Below are positions 19,101 through 27,711 of a stretch of 64,000 bases of DNA, piece by piece. A program made the translations under genes and the position numbers. This stretch comes from Saprospiraceae bacterium (lineage in GTDB: Bacteria; Bacteroidota; Bacteroidia; Chitinophagales; Saprospiraceae): NCBI GenBank assembly GCA_020631355.1, contig JAHDHL010000019.1, positions 1-64,000 on the forward strand. The letters run 5' to 3'. Numbering within the stretch: the first letter of the stretch is position 1; every line of letters begins with the position of its first letter. A model generated the notes under the pieces. The model made no database searches. It was not told the origin of the DNA and saw only the letters and a program-made list of their open reading frames with translations.

Positions 19101-21749
19101 TTACTATACGACTACCCCAATGATACCCTTACACACCAATATTGGACAGGTGATGAGCCAGATACGATTTATGTTACTTTCATTAGTTCTAATGAATGCG
19201 GCATTGACACTATAATTGATACCATCCAGATTATTCCTGTTCAGGTTGTAGCAGGTTTTACTACGGAAGGAGACGGAACCTATTGTGCAGGATTACCTAT
19301 TTGCTTACAAAATGTAGCCACTCCAGGGGCAGAGGTCTGGTACGACATGGGGGATGGCACATTGCTCTTTGCAAATGATACTTGCTATACCTATGAGCAG
19401 GTTGGTCCTTACATCATCACACAATATGCACTTGATATTTGTGGAGGAATGGATACGATGCAAACTCCTATCCTAATCATAGATAGTCCGAATATAGGAG
19501 CCATAATTCCAGCAAATGTTTGTTTTGGGGATAGTATTTCCTTTACAGGAATAGTAGATAATGATGTTGTGAATGTCAATTGGGATTTCGGTGATGGTTC
19601 GAATTCTTCGGATTTATCGCCTGAGCACCTATATGATTCCGTCGGTATCTTTGATGTACAATTCACGGGAAGTTCGATCGAAGCTTGTCCATCTGATACC
19701 ATGACAACAGTTACGGTACTCCCTCCTCCTACTCCCACTTTTAATTTTACAGATTCTTTGTGTCTCGGTGATGCCGTTGTACTTGAGAACACCAGTCCGG
19801 GCATTATCAGTTCATGCCTTTGGACAATGGATGATGGTGCAAGCTATACATCCTGTAATGCCTCTCACATATTTATGACAACAGGCGTCCATACCATAGC
19901 CTTAACCGTCACCAATGAGAATGGTTGTTCATTCACATCAGATACCGTAGTCTATATCAGACCTACTCCATCAGCTAGTTTCATATACAATCCTATAGAT
20001 ATCTGCCATCCTGCTACTTTCGAATTCATTAATACATCTTCCGATGGAAATACTTCGCTTTGGGATTTTGGTGACGGAAGTGGCAATAACCCAATGGACT
20101 CCGTCATTCATGTATTTGATAATAGTGGTTCATATACCATTTCCCTTATCAGTTCATTCGACGGGATTTGTTTTGATACTACCTCGCAAGATATAGAAGC
20201 AGCATTGACTCCTATGGCTGATTTCAGCATGGACTCACCCCAAGGATGCGAGCCATTCTCACCTAGCATCAACAATCTGAGTCAAGGAAACAATATGGAA
20301 TATACCTGGAATTACAGTGATGGCACAACATCATTCGATACCCAGCCTAATCATACATTCTATACAGATGAATCCTCAGAAATATTCGACATTGAACTTA
20401 TTGTAGTCGATTCGATTACGCTTTGCGCTGATACGACCAACCTTTCAGTAACCGTATTCGATTCTGTCCAAATCGAGTTATTGGCCACGGATATCCTATG
20501 CAATGGAGGCCAAGAAGGAAGTATCAACTCCGTCATATCCGGAGGATTACCCAACTACCAATACAATTGGTCCGACGGTACAAATAATACATCCATATCT
20601 GACTTGTCCGCAGGGACTTATTCCCTCACGGTAACGGATGCGAATGGATGCTCCCAAGTAGAGGAAAGCATCATTATTGAACCCTTACCTATCAATATTA
20701 TTCTAGAAGAACTCGCTGATGCTACCTGCGCCGGCAATACCAACGGCTTCATAGATGTCGTAGCAGAAGGCGGGACTACGAATACAGGTAACGAATACAC
20801 TTACGATTGGAATATCCCCAATCCCAATTCTGATACCGACCTATTATCCAACCTAGATGGAGGTACTTATATCGTAACGGTTACGGATGAGAATGGCTGT
20901 ACACAGTCCGCAACTTACGAAGTACAGAATGGATATGAATTGGTTCTATCCAATACCGTTACCGGTATTACCTGCGAGGGTGATACGGATGGTAGTATCA
21001 TCATTGATAATATTGATAATGGTATTCCTGTGTTCAATGCATTCCTTTCAGGCGTGAATAATGACACGCTAATTTCAGAAGTCGGATATTTGGAATTCAA
21101 CCAACTCCCTCCGGGGAATTACTCCCTGATGGTTATAGATAGTAACCAGTGTGTAGTGACTGAAGAATATTTCGTTCCGGACTGGCAGGACCCATATGTG
21201 GAAATCATTGCAGACGACTCCATCTTCAGATGTCAGGATTTGAGACTGATAGCACTAGGGAATGCATCGGGAGGCCCAGAAGACATTTCATATAGTTGGT
21301 TTCCAGACGTGGATATCTCATGTTTGGATTGCGACTCGGTCATCGTCTCACCCGAAATCGACATTACCTACGAAGTAACACTCACGGATGCACATGGATG
21401 TACTGCCTCCGACGAAACGGATGTATTCGTTACGGAAGATAGGACATTCTACATCCCTAATACATTCTCCCCCAACGGAGATGGTGAGAATGATTTGTTC
21501 AGAATAAGGGTAGGCGAACACCAAGAGTATCTCCTAGTCGAAGTAAGTCAATTCACCATTCTTGACAGATGGGGCAATGTTATGTACAGTGCCCCTGCAC
21601 ATCATCCCTACTTCGAACCGAATGTTGGTTGGAAAGGATTCATAGATGGTATCGAAGCTCCTCCGGGCATGTATTCCTATTGGGCAGAATACCTTTACTG
21701 CGATGGTGAGAAAGCCTCAGTAAAAGGCCTGATACAACTGGTGCGATAA
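16116..21749 (+). CDS. giant PKD/SprB-repeat adhesin with CHU_C type B sorting domain
   Basis: An 1877-residue cell-surface protein. The signal peptide (MKKITFVLTLGILFFHLNLYSQ) is followed by PKD domains, recognisable by W-x-FGDG...HTF...GTYTITLT; examples begin near 165, 800, 1150, 1310 and 1410. Between about 410 and 780, repeats carry GGTWSG followed by DG-F/T. Three SprB-type repeats follow at about 1454-1515, 1528-1596 and 1608-1670, with AGTYSLTVTDANGC. The last 100 residues, starting FYIPNTFSPNGDGEND near 1778, are the gliding-motility-associated CHU_C domain used for T9SS type B sorting. It resembles SprB-like adhesins that move along or coat the surface. A porP/sprF-family gene starts 26 bp downstream, the standard adhesin-SprF arrangement. 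No catalytic domain is seen. Confidence 0.94.
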   Translation: MKKITFVLTLGILFFHLNLYSQSPSCIDNTCGDILANWGFADQTQTVFCEGTPVELVNLTNSPNIQMYIWYWGDGTIDTLFTDANPPAHTYNFPIGENCPSSATQVMDVSLEIFSTCGDGQSCHYQSSGLAVKYKPRAEFNTQSTICQGDLINFSDESCFADSWSWNFGDGNTSNEQNPSHTFNNTGTYTITLTATNDCGSDTHQETINVISYPDAEATYTLDPLSGLAPNSACAPATINLQNNSVPGDTYNWEVLLGSSVIEDSTTTATTPLEVPLNNDGTYNITLTASNVCGEDSWTETIEVLPSSNVILDDISPQCENFTFNAADYVEYIGQIDDVTWTFTGGSPSSSTEQFPTVSYNTSGTFTISVSINGCGTSTITKTITFQIDDLITPTLSPVADICFSADTITLNAMPSGGTWSGPGIVGDDGFFPGNANIGPNTLTYTYGSGACSGSENMDINVIDTTALSIDNPNPTVCVDAGIVPITATPSGGTWSGNGVSSDGNFDPSIVGSGNTSNLTYEFTNGSGCISVTNTIATVEGLPTALLNQDTISFCESPNDIDLNVELGLALDPGFSDEWTGPCVSADGIFNPACAGQGFSTLQYIVYTPNSCSDTTEITVNITPFVPAAAMDDFSECVTAGDMITLTATPPGGTWSGTNVSPDGTITLDNSMDGDYTYNYTIFPNSSCEDTDNVVITFINLNGITAPSLSYCETEGNVPLPDGNPSGGTWSYNGNNLNGSLNIQDFTPGNYTLQYEVESSSTNALCQASVDVPLFIDGLPVPDIIIPDEFCINEADTIMNNTTESYTSWSWDFGNGSTSTAIQPVVTYTNTGDYTITLIIQDTICSDTFSWMTHVSSPPPPLDFSMTLSATDSCEILTASFINTSVVDTNVSDVTYLWDYGNGQTDTTYSINETPLDMDYDAFDDDTIYYITLTALSSCGEAEVIGFDSIYVKPMPVSGFGAQFETYCSGAQVQFVNSSVGNPDNSIIDLGDGSPLLYDYPNDTLTHQYWTGDEPDTIYVTFISSNECGIDTIIDTIQIIPVQVVAGFTTEGDGTYCAGLPICLQNVATPGAEVWYDMGDGTLLFANDTCYTYEQVGPYIITQYALDICGGMDTMQTPILIIDSPNIGAIIPANVCFGDSISFTGIVDNDVVNVNWDFGDGSNSSDLSPEHLYDSVGIFDVQFTGSSIEACPSDTMTTVTVLPPPTPTFNFTDSLCLGDAVVLENTSPGIISSCLWTMDDGASYTSCNASHIFMTTGVHTIALTVTNENGCSFTSDTVVYIRPTPSASFIYNPIDICHPATFEFINTSSDGNTSLWDFGDGSGNNPMDSVIHVFDNSGSYTISLISSFDGICFDTTSQDIEAALTPMADFSMDSPQGCEPFSPSINNLSQGNNMEYTWNYSDGTTSFDTQPNHTFYTDESSEIFDIELIVVDSITLCADTTNLSVTVFDSVQIELLATDILCNGGQEGSINSVISGGLPNYQYNWSDGTNNTSISDLSAGTYSLTVTDANGCSQVEESIIIEPLPINIILEELADATCAGNTNGFIDVVAEGGTTNTGNEYTYDWNIPNPNSDTDLLSNLDGGTYIVTVTDENGCTQSATYEVQNGYELVLSNTVTGITCEGDTDGSIIIDNIDNGIPVFNAFLSGVNNDTLISEVGYLEFNQLPPGNYSLMVIDSNQCVVTEEYFVPDWQDPYVEIIADDSIFRCQDLRLIALGNASGGPEDISYSWFPDVDISCLDCDSVIVSPEIDITYEVTLTDAHGCTASDETDVFVTEDRTFYIPNTFSPNGDGENDLFRIRVGEHQEYLLVEVSQFTILDRWGNVMYSAPAHHPYFEPNVGWKGFIDGIEAPPGMYSYWAEYLYCDGEKASVKGLIQLVR

Positions 21750-21775
21750 TTCCAATAACTTCAATTCAAACTATC

Positions 21776-22894
21776 ATGAAAATATTCAATTCAATCATAC
21801 TACTCTTTCTACTTGCCCAACCTCTATCAGCACAGGATATTCATTTTTCAGCATGGGAGGAAATGCCATTCATCATGAATCCGGCCTACACAGGTTCCAT
21901 TCATGGGAATTATAAGAATAGGGCTACAACCGCTCATCGCAAACAGTGGAATGCTGCACTTGGCCGAGCGGATTATGAAACCTACTATGCAGCTTATGAT
22001 CATAAATTATCTTTTTGTGATGTCGGTTCGGGAGCTGTTTACTTGGGCTTGGGATTCGATATGTACCATGACCATGTAGGCCAAAGATTAGGAGAATCGA
22101 TACAATTCTATGAACATAATAGTGTGAGGGCCAACCTTGCTTTCGGTTATGTACCATCCCAAAGGCTATCACTCATTGCCGGTTTGAATATAGGATGGCT
22201 GAACTATGGAATTGATGATGGGAATCTAACTTTTGACAATCAATTCGGATATGTGGGCGGTAGTCAATATGATTACAACCCAGCCCTAGCTTCCGGGGAA
22301 GAATTCCTGTACACCAATATCAATTATGTTGATATCGGAGCAGGATTCCTCATCAGCGGCAGTAATATGGAAAACTTCCATTACGAGGGTGGAGTTTCCT
22401 TTCTTCATCTTAATGATTCCAAGAAGAAATTCCTTGCCAACTCTAATGACAGGGAACTGATTCGGGAATACCGTGTACATGGTAAATTAGGAATTGATTT
22501 GAATAGGAATAAGAGGCTCAATGTCCTACTCGCTCATTACAAGTATGGAGGATTCTTCGGGAGGGATGGTCAGCAATGGCAATTCAATACCCGATTGGAA
22601 TTCGCAACAAAAATCAATCGTTCCAATGAATTCCTACTCGCAGCAGGTAGTAGAATAAGCAACCTTGATGGCAGGGGCATCAATCCCGATGCTATCATCC
22701 TTGGCATCAAGTGGAGGCCCTATCTTGGACAATGGGAAAGCAATGCCATCAGTAATACCACTTTGGGAATTACATATGACATGAATATCTCACCTCACTT
22801 TGCTCGGGCGACGAATACTATGGGAGCTATCGAATTCTATCTGAGTTTTGCTTTTGGTAAGGATAATAAGGTCTGTTGTAAAACACACTTCTAA
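21776..22894 (+). CDS. PorP/SprF family protein (copy 2), partner of the giant adhesin
   Basis: A 372-residue outer-membrane barrel precursor. The signal peptide ends at LSAQ and the mature start DIHFSAWEEMPFIMNPAYTG carries the PorP/SprF signature. Strand-like segments with GLGFDMYHDHVGQ and a C-terminal YLSFAFG complete the barrel. It begins 26 bp after the adhesin stop on the same strand, so the two are surely co-transcribed. SprF is needed for surface display of SprB in Flavobacterium, so this protein probably secures or exports the 1877-residue adhesin. I see no convincing terminator directly after it. Confidence 0.93.
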   Translation: MKIFNSIILLFLLAQPLSAQDIHFSAWEEMPFIMNPAYTGSIHGNYKNRATTAHRKQWNAALGRADYETYYAAYDHKLSFCDVGSGAVYLGLGFDMYHDHVGQRLGESIQFYEHNSVRANLAFGYVPSQRLSLIAGLNIGWLNYGIDDGNLTFDNQFGYVGGSQYDYNPALASGEEFLYTNINYVDIGAGFLISGSNMENFHYEGGVSFLHLNDSKKKFLANSNDRELIREYRVHGKLGIDLNRNKRLNVLLAHYKYGGFFGRDGQQWQFNTRLEFATKINRSNEFLLAAGSRISNLDGRGINPDAIILGIKWRPYLGQWESNAISNTTLGITYDMNISPHFARATNTMGAIEFYLSFAFGKDNKVCCKTHF

Positions 22895-22964
22895 GCGATC
22901 ATGCCATCGAGGTGACTTCCTTGCACATTCATATGGAAGCTTATCGAATTCATCTGTGAATTCC

Positions 22965-22972
22965 TATATTTG
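22965..22972 (+). promoter_or_regulatory. candidate -7 box for the FISUMP lipoprotein
   Basis: TATATTTG is an exact TAnnTTTG match, with a partial TTAT 20 bp upstream. It lies about 100 bp before the ATG at 23071. Confidence 0.45.
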
Positions 22973-23070
22973 CGGGCGATTCACCCATCAATGATTTAGA
23001 TGGAGTTTATTAGGATTCTTTGGAATGCTATTAAACCCATTGTTATTTTAATTCAAATCAGATTATACAC

Positions 23071-23805
23071 ATGATTACTTTTTCAAGAAGAATGAGTCTT
23101 TGGGCCATTATCCTATTTCTTTCCTTTACTTTCTCGCAATGTACCGATGATGGTGACAGTGGTGACACCACCGAAACGGTAACCGATATCGACGGTAATG
23201 TGTACACTACGGTAAGAATCGGCGATCAGGTCTGGATGGCAGAAAATCTTAAGACGACCACATTTAATGATGGCACATCCATTACCGAATGGGATAACAG
23301 CGGAACAAGCTGGAGTTCTCTTAACGAGAATATCCCCCATTATCAGTGGCAAGACACGAGTGACCCACATGATGTCTATGATGACAGTGTGGTGCTCCCA
23401 TTTGATTTCTATGGTGCAATCTATAATCATTTTGCTATCGAGAGTGGCAAATTGGCACCGGAGGGATGGAGAATCCCAACTCGTGCGGATTACGAGGAAT
23501 TGGTAGCATTCATTGCTAGTAATGGTGATGCAGGAAACGAAGCTGTGGCATTGAAATCCACTACGGGTTGGGATGCAAATAGTGGTAATGGTACGAATTC
23601 CTACGGTTTCAATTGTTTGGCCAACGGATATGCCAATACATTTGGTGGTCCTACGGCACCCGGTCTTATTGCTAATCTGGGAACATCCAATTACAATTCT
23701 ACATCACAGACGAGAATTGCATTGGGCCTATTCAATGAATCAACTGTAACTTATCCCGAAAATTCCATACACCTTGGCGTAGCCATTAGATGTATCAAGG
23801 AATAA
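23071..23805 (+). CDS. FISUMP-domain lipoprotein
   Basis: A 244-residue exported protein with a lipoprotein signal peptide; the hydrophobic core ends in FTFSQC and Cys24 is the likely lipidated residue. The ATG at 23092 is an alternative start. The body is a Fibrobacter succinogenes major paralogous (FISUMP) domain: DIDGNVYTTVRIGDQVWMAE near residue 40, then a YNHFAI...LAPEGWRIPTRADYEEL block, and a C-terminal G-x-x-IRCIKE. The fold is C-type-lectin-like, but its ligand is unknown. It is monocistronic, with its own promoter box and a shared terminator at 23827-23862. Confidence 0.9.
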   Translation: MITFSRRMSLWAIILFLSFTFSQCTDDGDSGDTTETVTDIDGNVYTTVRIGDQVWMAENLKTTTFNDGTSITEWDNSGTSWSSLNENIPHYQWQDTSDPHDVYDDSVVLPFDFYGAIYNHFAIESGKLAPEGWRIPTRADYEELVAFIASNGDAGNEAVALKSTTGWDANSGNGTNSYGFNCLANGYANTFGGPTAPGLIANLGTSNYNSTSQTRIALGLFNESTVTYPENSIHLGVAIRCIKE

Positions 23806-23826
23806 TCATAGCTTGAACAGCATATA

Positions 23827-23862
23827 AAATGCCGATGGATTCTTACGAATCCATCGGCATTT
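23827..23862. terminator. bidirectional terminator between convergent genes
   Basis: A perfect 16-bp stem (AAATGCCGATGGATTC and its complement) with a 4-nt loop separates the FISUMP gene from the convergent E1 gene. A and T runs on both sides suit both directions. Confidence 0.9.
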
Positions 23863-23899
23863 CTATTGTATCAAAATACTTTGGTTGTTCATCAGGATT

Positions 23900-25900
23900 T
23901 TACCACCCCATCAACCAATTGATCTTTTCCACTAATCTTTCCTTGGGCTGGAAGTCTTTCTCCAATTCCGGTGCGAACGGAACAGGTGTATCCAAACTAG
24001 CCACACGAACCACAGGGCCATCCAAGTGTTCGAATAGATGTTCTGATATGTAAGCTGAAATCTCACCTCCGATTCCGCCGAACATGCAATCCTCATGGAG
24101 TACAATCACCTTACTGGTCTTCTTGACCGTAGCAGCAATCGCATCGTAATCCAAGGGCTGTAACGACCTCAAATCCAATACTTCTATATCCACTCCTAAT
24201 TCATCAGCCAAAGCCGTGGCCCAATGCACACTTGCACCATATGTGATGATGGACAGGTCCTGTCCCGGTCTTGCGATTCGGGCCTTACCAATTTCTATCG
24301 TATAATAATCATCAGGAATTTCCTGCGACATACTTCTATACAGGGCCTTATGTTCAAAGAACATGACCGGATTAGGGTCCTCAAAAGCCGCTAGCAATAA
24401 GCCTTTCGCATCATAGGGAGTGCTGGGATATACTACTTTCAAACCGGGCGTATGAGTAAACCAAGCCTCATTCGTTTGTGAATGATAGGGGCCTGCTGCC
24501 ACACCTCCGCCACAAGGCATCCTTACGACCACATCCGCATTCTGCCCCCAACGATAATGTGATTTCGCCAGATTATTGACAATCTGGTTGAAACCGCAAG
24601 TGACAAAATCCGCAAACTGCATTTCCACCATGGCTTTCCAGCCCTTGATGCTCAAACCCAATCCTATGCCTACAATGGCACTCTCACACAAAGGAGTATT
24701 CCTCACCCTTTCCTTACCGAATTCAGTGGTAAAACCATCCGTTATCTTGAATACACCTCCATAATCGGCAATATCCTGACCCATCAGAACCAAGTGGTCA
24801 AATTTCTGCATGGCAGACCTTAATCCATCCGATATGGCATCAATGAACCGTTTTTCAGTCACAGCAGAGGATTTCGGTTCAATTCCGATATAATGATAAG
24901 GTGCATAAACATCCTGCAACTCCTTTTCTGGTGTTGATGAGATTCTTGGCTGTGCATCCGCATGCTTCAAGCCATCATTGATTTCTTGTGTAATCCCTTT
25001 CCGGAACGCATCAATCTTGTCCTGGGTAAGTACATCCTCCTTAAGGAGGTAGGCCTCAAAATTCAGGAGTGGGTCCTTCATGGCCCATTCATCCATGAGT
25101 TCCTTGGGTACATATTTGGTTCCAGAGGCTTCCTCGTGGCCCCTCATTCTGAAAGTCTTGCATTCTACCAGAATCGGCCTAGGATTTTCCCTCAGGTCTT
25201 CCGCCAATGTTTCTATGGTAGCGAATACTTCCAAGACATTATTACCATCAATCTCGATGGATTCCATACCATATCCAACTCCCCTATCTGCCAATCTCAT
25301 ACAGTTGTACTGTTCACTGGTGGGTGTCGAAAGGCCATAACCATTGTTCTCGATAACAAATATGACGGGTATCTTCCATACGGAAGCTACATTGAGTGCC
25401 TCATGGAAATCCCCTTCGCTTGTCCCTCCTTCTCCAGTGAAAGCTAATGAAATTTTTCCCTCACCTCCTAGTTTATGGGCAAGTGCCACACCACTAGAGA
25501 GCGCCAATTGTGGCCCTAAGTGGGAAATCATTCCTACGATATTATAATCCTGCGTACCGAAATGAAAAGAACGGTCACGTCCCTTTGTAAATCCAAGGGC
25601 CTTACCCTGCCATTGGCAGAAAAGTCGTTCCAACGGAATCTCACGGGTAGTGAATACGCCCAGATTACGGTGCATCGGGAATATGTACTCATCTTTCATT
25701 AGGGCGGATGTCACTCCCACGGAGATGGCTTCCTGACCGATTCCGGAAAACCATTTGCTGATTTTCCCTTGTCGGAGCAACTTGAGCATCTTTTCCTCTA
25801 TCATCCGAGGCTTGAGTAATCGGTGATAAAGTTGGACGAGTTGTTCATCACTGAACTTATCCCTGTTGTACTTGATATTTGATTTGGTAATCGTTAGCAT
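23900..25900 (-). CDS. 2-oxoacid dehydrogenase E1 component, fused alpha and beta subunits
   Basis: A thiamine-diphosphate enzyme that decarboxylates a 2-oxoacid and passes the acyl group to E2. Residues 1-330 are the alpha part: IGQEAISVGV early, the ThDP/Mg motif FTGEGGTSEGDFHEALN ending in ENNGYG near 185, and RMRGHEEAS after it. Residues 345-666 are the beta part: LMGQDIADYGGVFKITDGF, TPLCESAIVGIGLGLSIKG, VRMPCGGG and the C-terminal transketolase domain with VLHEDCMFGGIGGEI. The fused form (666 residues) is common in Bacteroidota. Sequence style favours a branched-chain (2-oxoisovalerate) enzyme over pyruvate, but the substrate is inferred. No E2/E3 gene is adjacent. Confidence 0.9.
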   Translation of the reverse strand: MLTITKSNIKYNRDKFSDEQLVQLYHRLLKPRMIEEKMLKLLRQGKISKWFSGIGQEAISVGVTSALMKDEYIFPMHRNLGVFTTREIPLERLFCQWQGKALGFTKGRDRSFHFGTQDYNIVGMISHLGPQLALSSGVALAHKLGGEGKISLAFTGEGGTSEGDFHEALNVASVWKIPVIFVIENNGYGLSTPTSEQYNCMRLADRGVGYGMESIEIDGNNVLEVFATIETLAEDLRENPRPILVECKTFRMRGHEEASGTKYVPKELMDEWAMKDPLLNFEAYLLKEDVLTQDKIDAFRKGITQEINDGLKHADAQPRISSTPEKELQDVYAPYHYIGIEPKSSAVTEKRFIDAISDGLRSAMQKFDHLVLMGQDIADYGGVFKITDGFTTEFGKERVRNTPLCESAIVGIGLGLSIKGWKAMVEMQFADFVTCGFNQIVNNLAKSHYRWGQNADVVVRMPCGGGVAAGPYHSQTNEAWFTHTPGLKVVYPSTPYDAKGLLLAAFEDPNPVMFFEHKALYRSMSQEIPDDYYTIEIGKARIARPGQDLSIITYGASVHWATALADELGVDIEVLDLRSLQPLDYDAIAATVKKTSKVIVLHEDCMFGGIGGEISAYISEHLFEHLDGPVVRVASLDTPVPFAPELEKDFQPKERLVEKINWLMGW

Positions 25901-25924
25901 ACTTGGTTAGGTTTTGCCTTGGCG

Positions 25925-25932
25925 CAAAGGTA
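25925..25932 (-). promoter_or_regulatory. candidate -7 box for the E1 gene
   Basis: The minus strand reads TACCTTTG, an exact TAnnTTTG match 25 bp before the start, giving a leader of about 20 nt. Confidence 0.45.
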
Positions 25933-26007
25933 AGGGTATTCGGATGATGAATTCTAGTATTAACCAGAATAAAAATCATGTGGACTATTTAGTTTTAAGA
26001 CATAAAA

Positions 26008-26039
26008 AAACCCGTATCCAAAAGGGGAGATACGGGTTT
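26008..26039 (-). terminator. terminator of the small acidic protein gene
   Basis: A perfect 11-bp stem AAACCCGTATC/GATACGGGTTT with a 10-nt loop lies 22 bp beyond the stop. On the minus strand it is followed by a T-run. Confidence 0.88.
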
Positions 26040-26061
26040 GTAAAACTGAGAAATCAAAATC

Positions 26062-26298
26062 TTAGCAATGTTCCAGCTTAGCCGTGGAACTATAGCCAAG
26101 TATATTTTTCAGTGTCTCTTTCTTAGGGGAAAACTTTACCTTGGGTAATTGCATGTAGGCTTCCTTCAAAGCTACATACTCCTCCCTGAAACGCCAGTCG
26201 GAGCTTAGCAATTCAGCTATCTCGATGGATTCCTTAGCGGAAGTTTCCTTGTAAATAAATCTAATTAAATCTTCAGTAGTGTAAGTATTATTGATCAT
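26062..26298 (-). CDS. small conserved Bacteroidota protein of unknown function
   Basis: A 78-residue soluble protein from the ATG at 26298 (MINNTYTTEDLIRFIYKE); an upstream ATG at 26307 adds three residues. The pattern YTTEDLI-x-FIY-E-T...I-ELL-SD-x-x-x-EY-L-EA is shared by many short Bacteroidota proteins that resemble the N-terminal helical part of anti-sigma factors. There is no membrane segment or zinc motif, so an anti-sigma role is only suggested. It has its own strong terminator. Confidence 0.7.
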   Translation of the reverse strand: MINNTYTTEDLIRFIYKETSAKESIEIAELLSSDWRFREEYVALKEAYMQLPKVKFSPKKETLKNILGYSSTAKLEHC

Positions 26299-26375
26299 AC
26301 GCAGCAATCTATTGATAAAGAATTGAACTTGGAATCGGTGTGTATTCCCGTATTCGTAATTTCATATTATAAACA

Positions 26376-26408
26376 ACCCCGCACATACTATTATTGTATA
26401 TGCGGGGT
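26376..26408 (-). terminator. terminator of the DUF2147 gene
   Basis: A 13-bp stem ACCCCGCACATAC/GTATATGCGGGGT with one mismatch and a 7-nt A+T loop, about 55 bp beyond the stop of the minus-strand gene. Confidence 0.75.
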
Positions 26409-26463
26409 AAAATTTATGCCCGAACATTGTTAAACTCGAGCAAACTGCGTATTTCTTCGACTA

Positions 26464-26895
26464 TCAGAGCTTGTACCAATACTGTGTACGGCCTAATGCT
26501 GCCACTCCAATATAACCTCTCACTTTCAGCTTAGTAGCACTTTCCAGCTCAATGAAGCACTTGTACTCCTTTCCGTTTTCAGGATCGGTGATTAGTCCGC
26601 CACCATAATAGTCTCCCTTTTTCTTCAAATCCTCAAGGATGGTCAAACCCTCGATTTTTTGGCCTTTCTTGTCTCCCTTACACTTGATACAGGTTGCGGT
26701 TGCCCTTTCCTCATCCAAGACCTTTATGATCTTTCCATACAATTTGCCTCCTTCCTCATAGATTTTGACATGTGCCTTGGCTTTACCTGTGTTATCATCC
26801 ACAGTTTTCCAAGTTCCTACATATCCACTTTGAGCAAATGACACTGTTGTTATGGCCGCCATCAAGAATGTTAATACCAGGTGCTGTAATTTCAT
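26464..26895 (-). CDS. DUF2147 exported protein
   Basis: A 143-residue secreted or periplasmic protein with a cleavable signal peptide (MKLQHLVLTFLMAAITTVSFAQ). The mature part shows the DUF2147 pattern: G-TWKTVDD-TGKAKAHVKIYEEGGKLYGKI, then TCIKCKGDKKGQKIEGLTIL, then GGLITDPENGKEYKCFIEL and a C-terminal KVRGYIG...Q-W. The fold is a small lipocalin-like barrel of unknown ligand. The CxxC pair (CIKC) is characteristic and may bind metal or form a disulfide. It is monocistronic, with a promoter box at 26940-26947 and a hairpin at 26376-26408. Confidence 0.88.
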   Translation of the reverse strand: MKLQHLVLTFLMAAITTVSFAQSGYVGTWKTVDDNTGKAKAHVKIYEEGGKLYGKIIKVLDEERATATCIKCKGDKKGQKIEGLTILEDLKKKGDYYGGGLITDPENGKEYKCFIELESATKLKVRGYIGVAALGRTQYWYKL

Positions 26896-26939
26896 CTTAA
26901 ATTATTGATTTTGAAAATAATGAATCACTATATCTCATT

Positions 26940-26947
26940 CAAAATTA
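26940..26947 (-). promoter_or_regulatory. candidate -7 box for the DUF2147 gene
   Basis: The minus strand reads TAATTTTG, an exact TAnnTTTG match 45 bp before the start. Confidence 0.35.
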
Positions 26948-27040
26948 CAGAAATCAGCATTGGGTTCATAATGGTCATATCCAATTTAACACTGATATAA
27001 CAAAAGATGCGTCTAAGGATTTTATTATCCTCTAAATTGT

Positions 27041-27048
27041 TACATTTG
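27041..27048 (+). promoter_or_regulatory. candidate -7 box for the 179-residue unknown
   Basis: TACATTTG matches TAnnTTTG exactly, with TTTA at 27021-27024 as a possible -33 box at a short 16-bp spacing. It is 90 bp before the ATG at 27138. Confidence 0.4.
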
Positions 27049-27137
27049 GCATGTATTTTCAAACTTGGAATGGTTATTTAGTATCAATATTTTAAGGAAA
27101 ATTTGACATTATCATCCATTCAATCAAACCAAATTAA

Positions 27138-27677
27138 ATGAGTGACCTATTCAATCTACAACGCAAGGTAGATCAATATAAAGAAATCCTAGGGAATACA
27201 AGGGCTTACAGGCAGACTTGGAAAGACAGCCTCAAACAGGAAATCATAGATGCTCTGGAACGCATGGCCAAGGACACCAACCTGGATGCCAAAGTGGAAG
27301 TAAAGAGTGAATTGGAGAATCTGGAAGCTATCGTACTTTCCCTGGGTGATGCCAAGAGTGGTATGTTCCAGATGGTGAATGATAGTATCAAAAGACACTT
27401 GATCAAGAATAATGGAGCATTGATTTACCAACAACTTTTCAATGGAAAAATCATTGTCCTAATCAATTATCCATACATAGAGAGTTATGGGCAGCCATCT
27501 CCTCCCAAAACGATTGCCATTTATAGGCCGGAGGAACTTAAATCTCCATTCCTAACCAGACATATGGAGGAATTCGTTACGGAAATTACGAATTGGGAAG
27601 ATTACGATGACGATGAGCCAAACAAGCGATTAGGATTCCAATTGAACTTCCAAAACAATGTGGAAGAATTGGATTAG
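27138..27677 (+). CDS. conserved hypothetical cytoplasmic protein
   Basis: A 179-residue soluble protein that I do not recognise. There is no signal peptide or membrane segment. The first 80 residues are strongly helical and charged (NLQRKVDQYKEIL...WKDSLKQEIIDALERMAKDT), probably a coiled coil. The second half looks alpha/beta (GALIYQQLFNGKIIVLINYP, PPKTIAIYRPEEL) and the tail is acidic (DYDDDEPNKR). Codon use and composition match the neighbours and a promoter box precedes it, so it is very likely a real gene. It stands alone, convergent with the next gene. Confidence 0.75.
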   Translation: MSDLFNLQRKVDQYKEILGNTRAYRQTWKDSLKQEIIDALERMAKDTNLDAKVEVKSELENLEAIVLSLGDAKSGMFQMVNDSIKRHLIKNNGALIYQQLFNGKIIVLINYPYIESYGQPSPPKTIAIYRPEELKSPFLTRHMEEFVTEITNWEDYDDDEPNKRLGFQLNFQNNVEELD

Positions 27678-27711
27678 ACGATATATCGTGTGATGGTTAG
27701 GGTATGTGATT

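Noticed and set aside
26062-26298. Anti-sigma factor for the ECF sigma at 13986
   Set aside because: It is 12 kb away, has no membrane segment or zinc motif, and only weak resemblance to anti-sigma N-termini.
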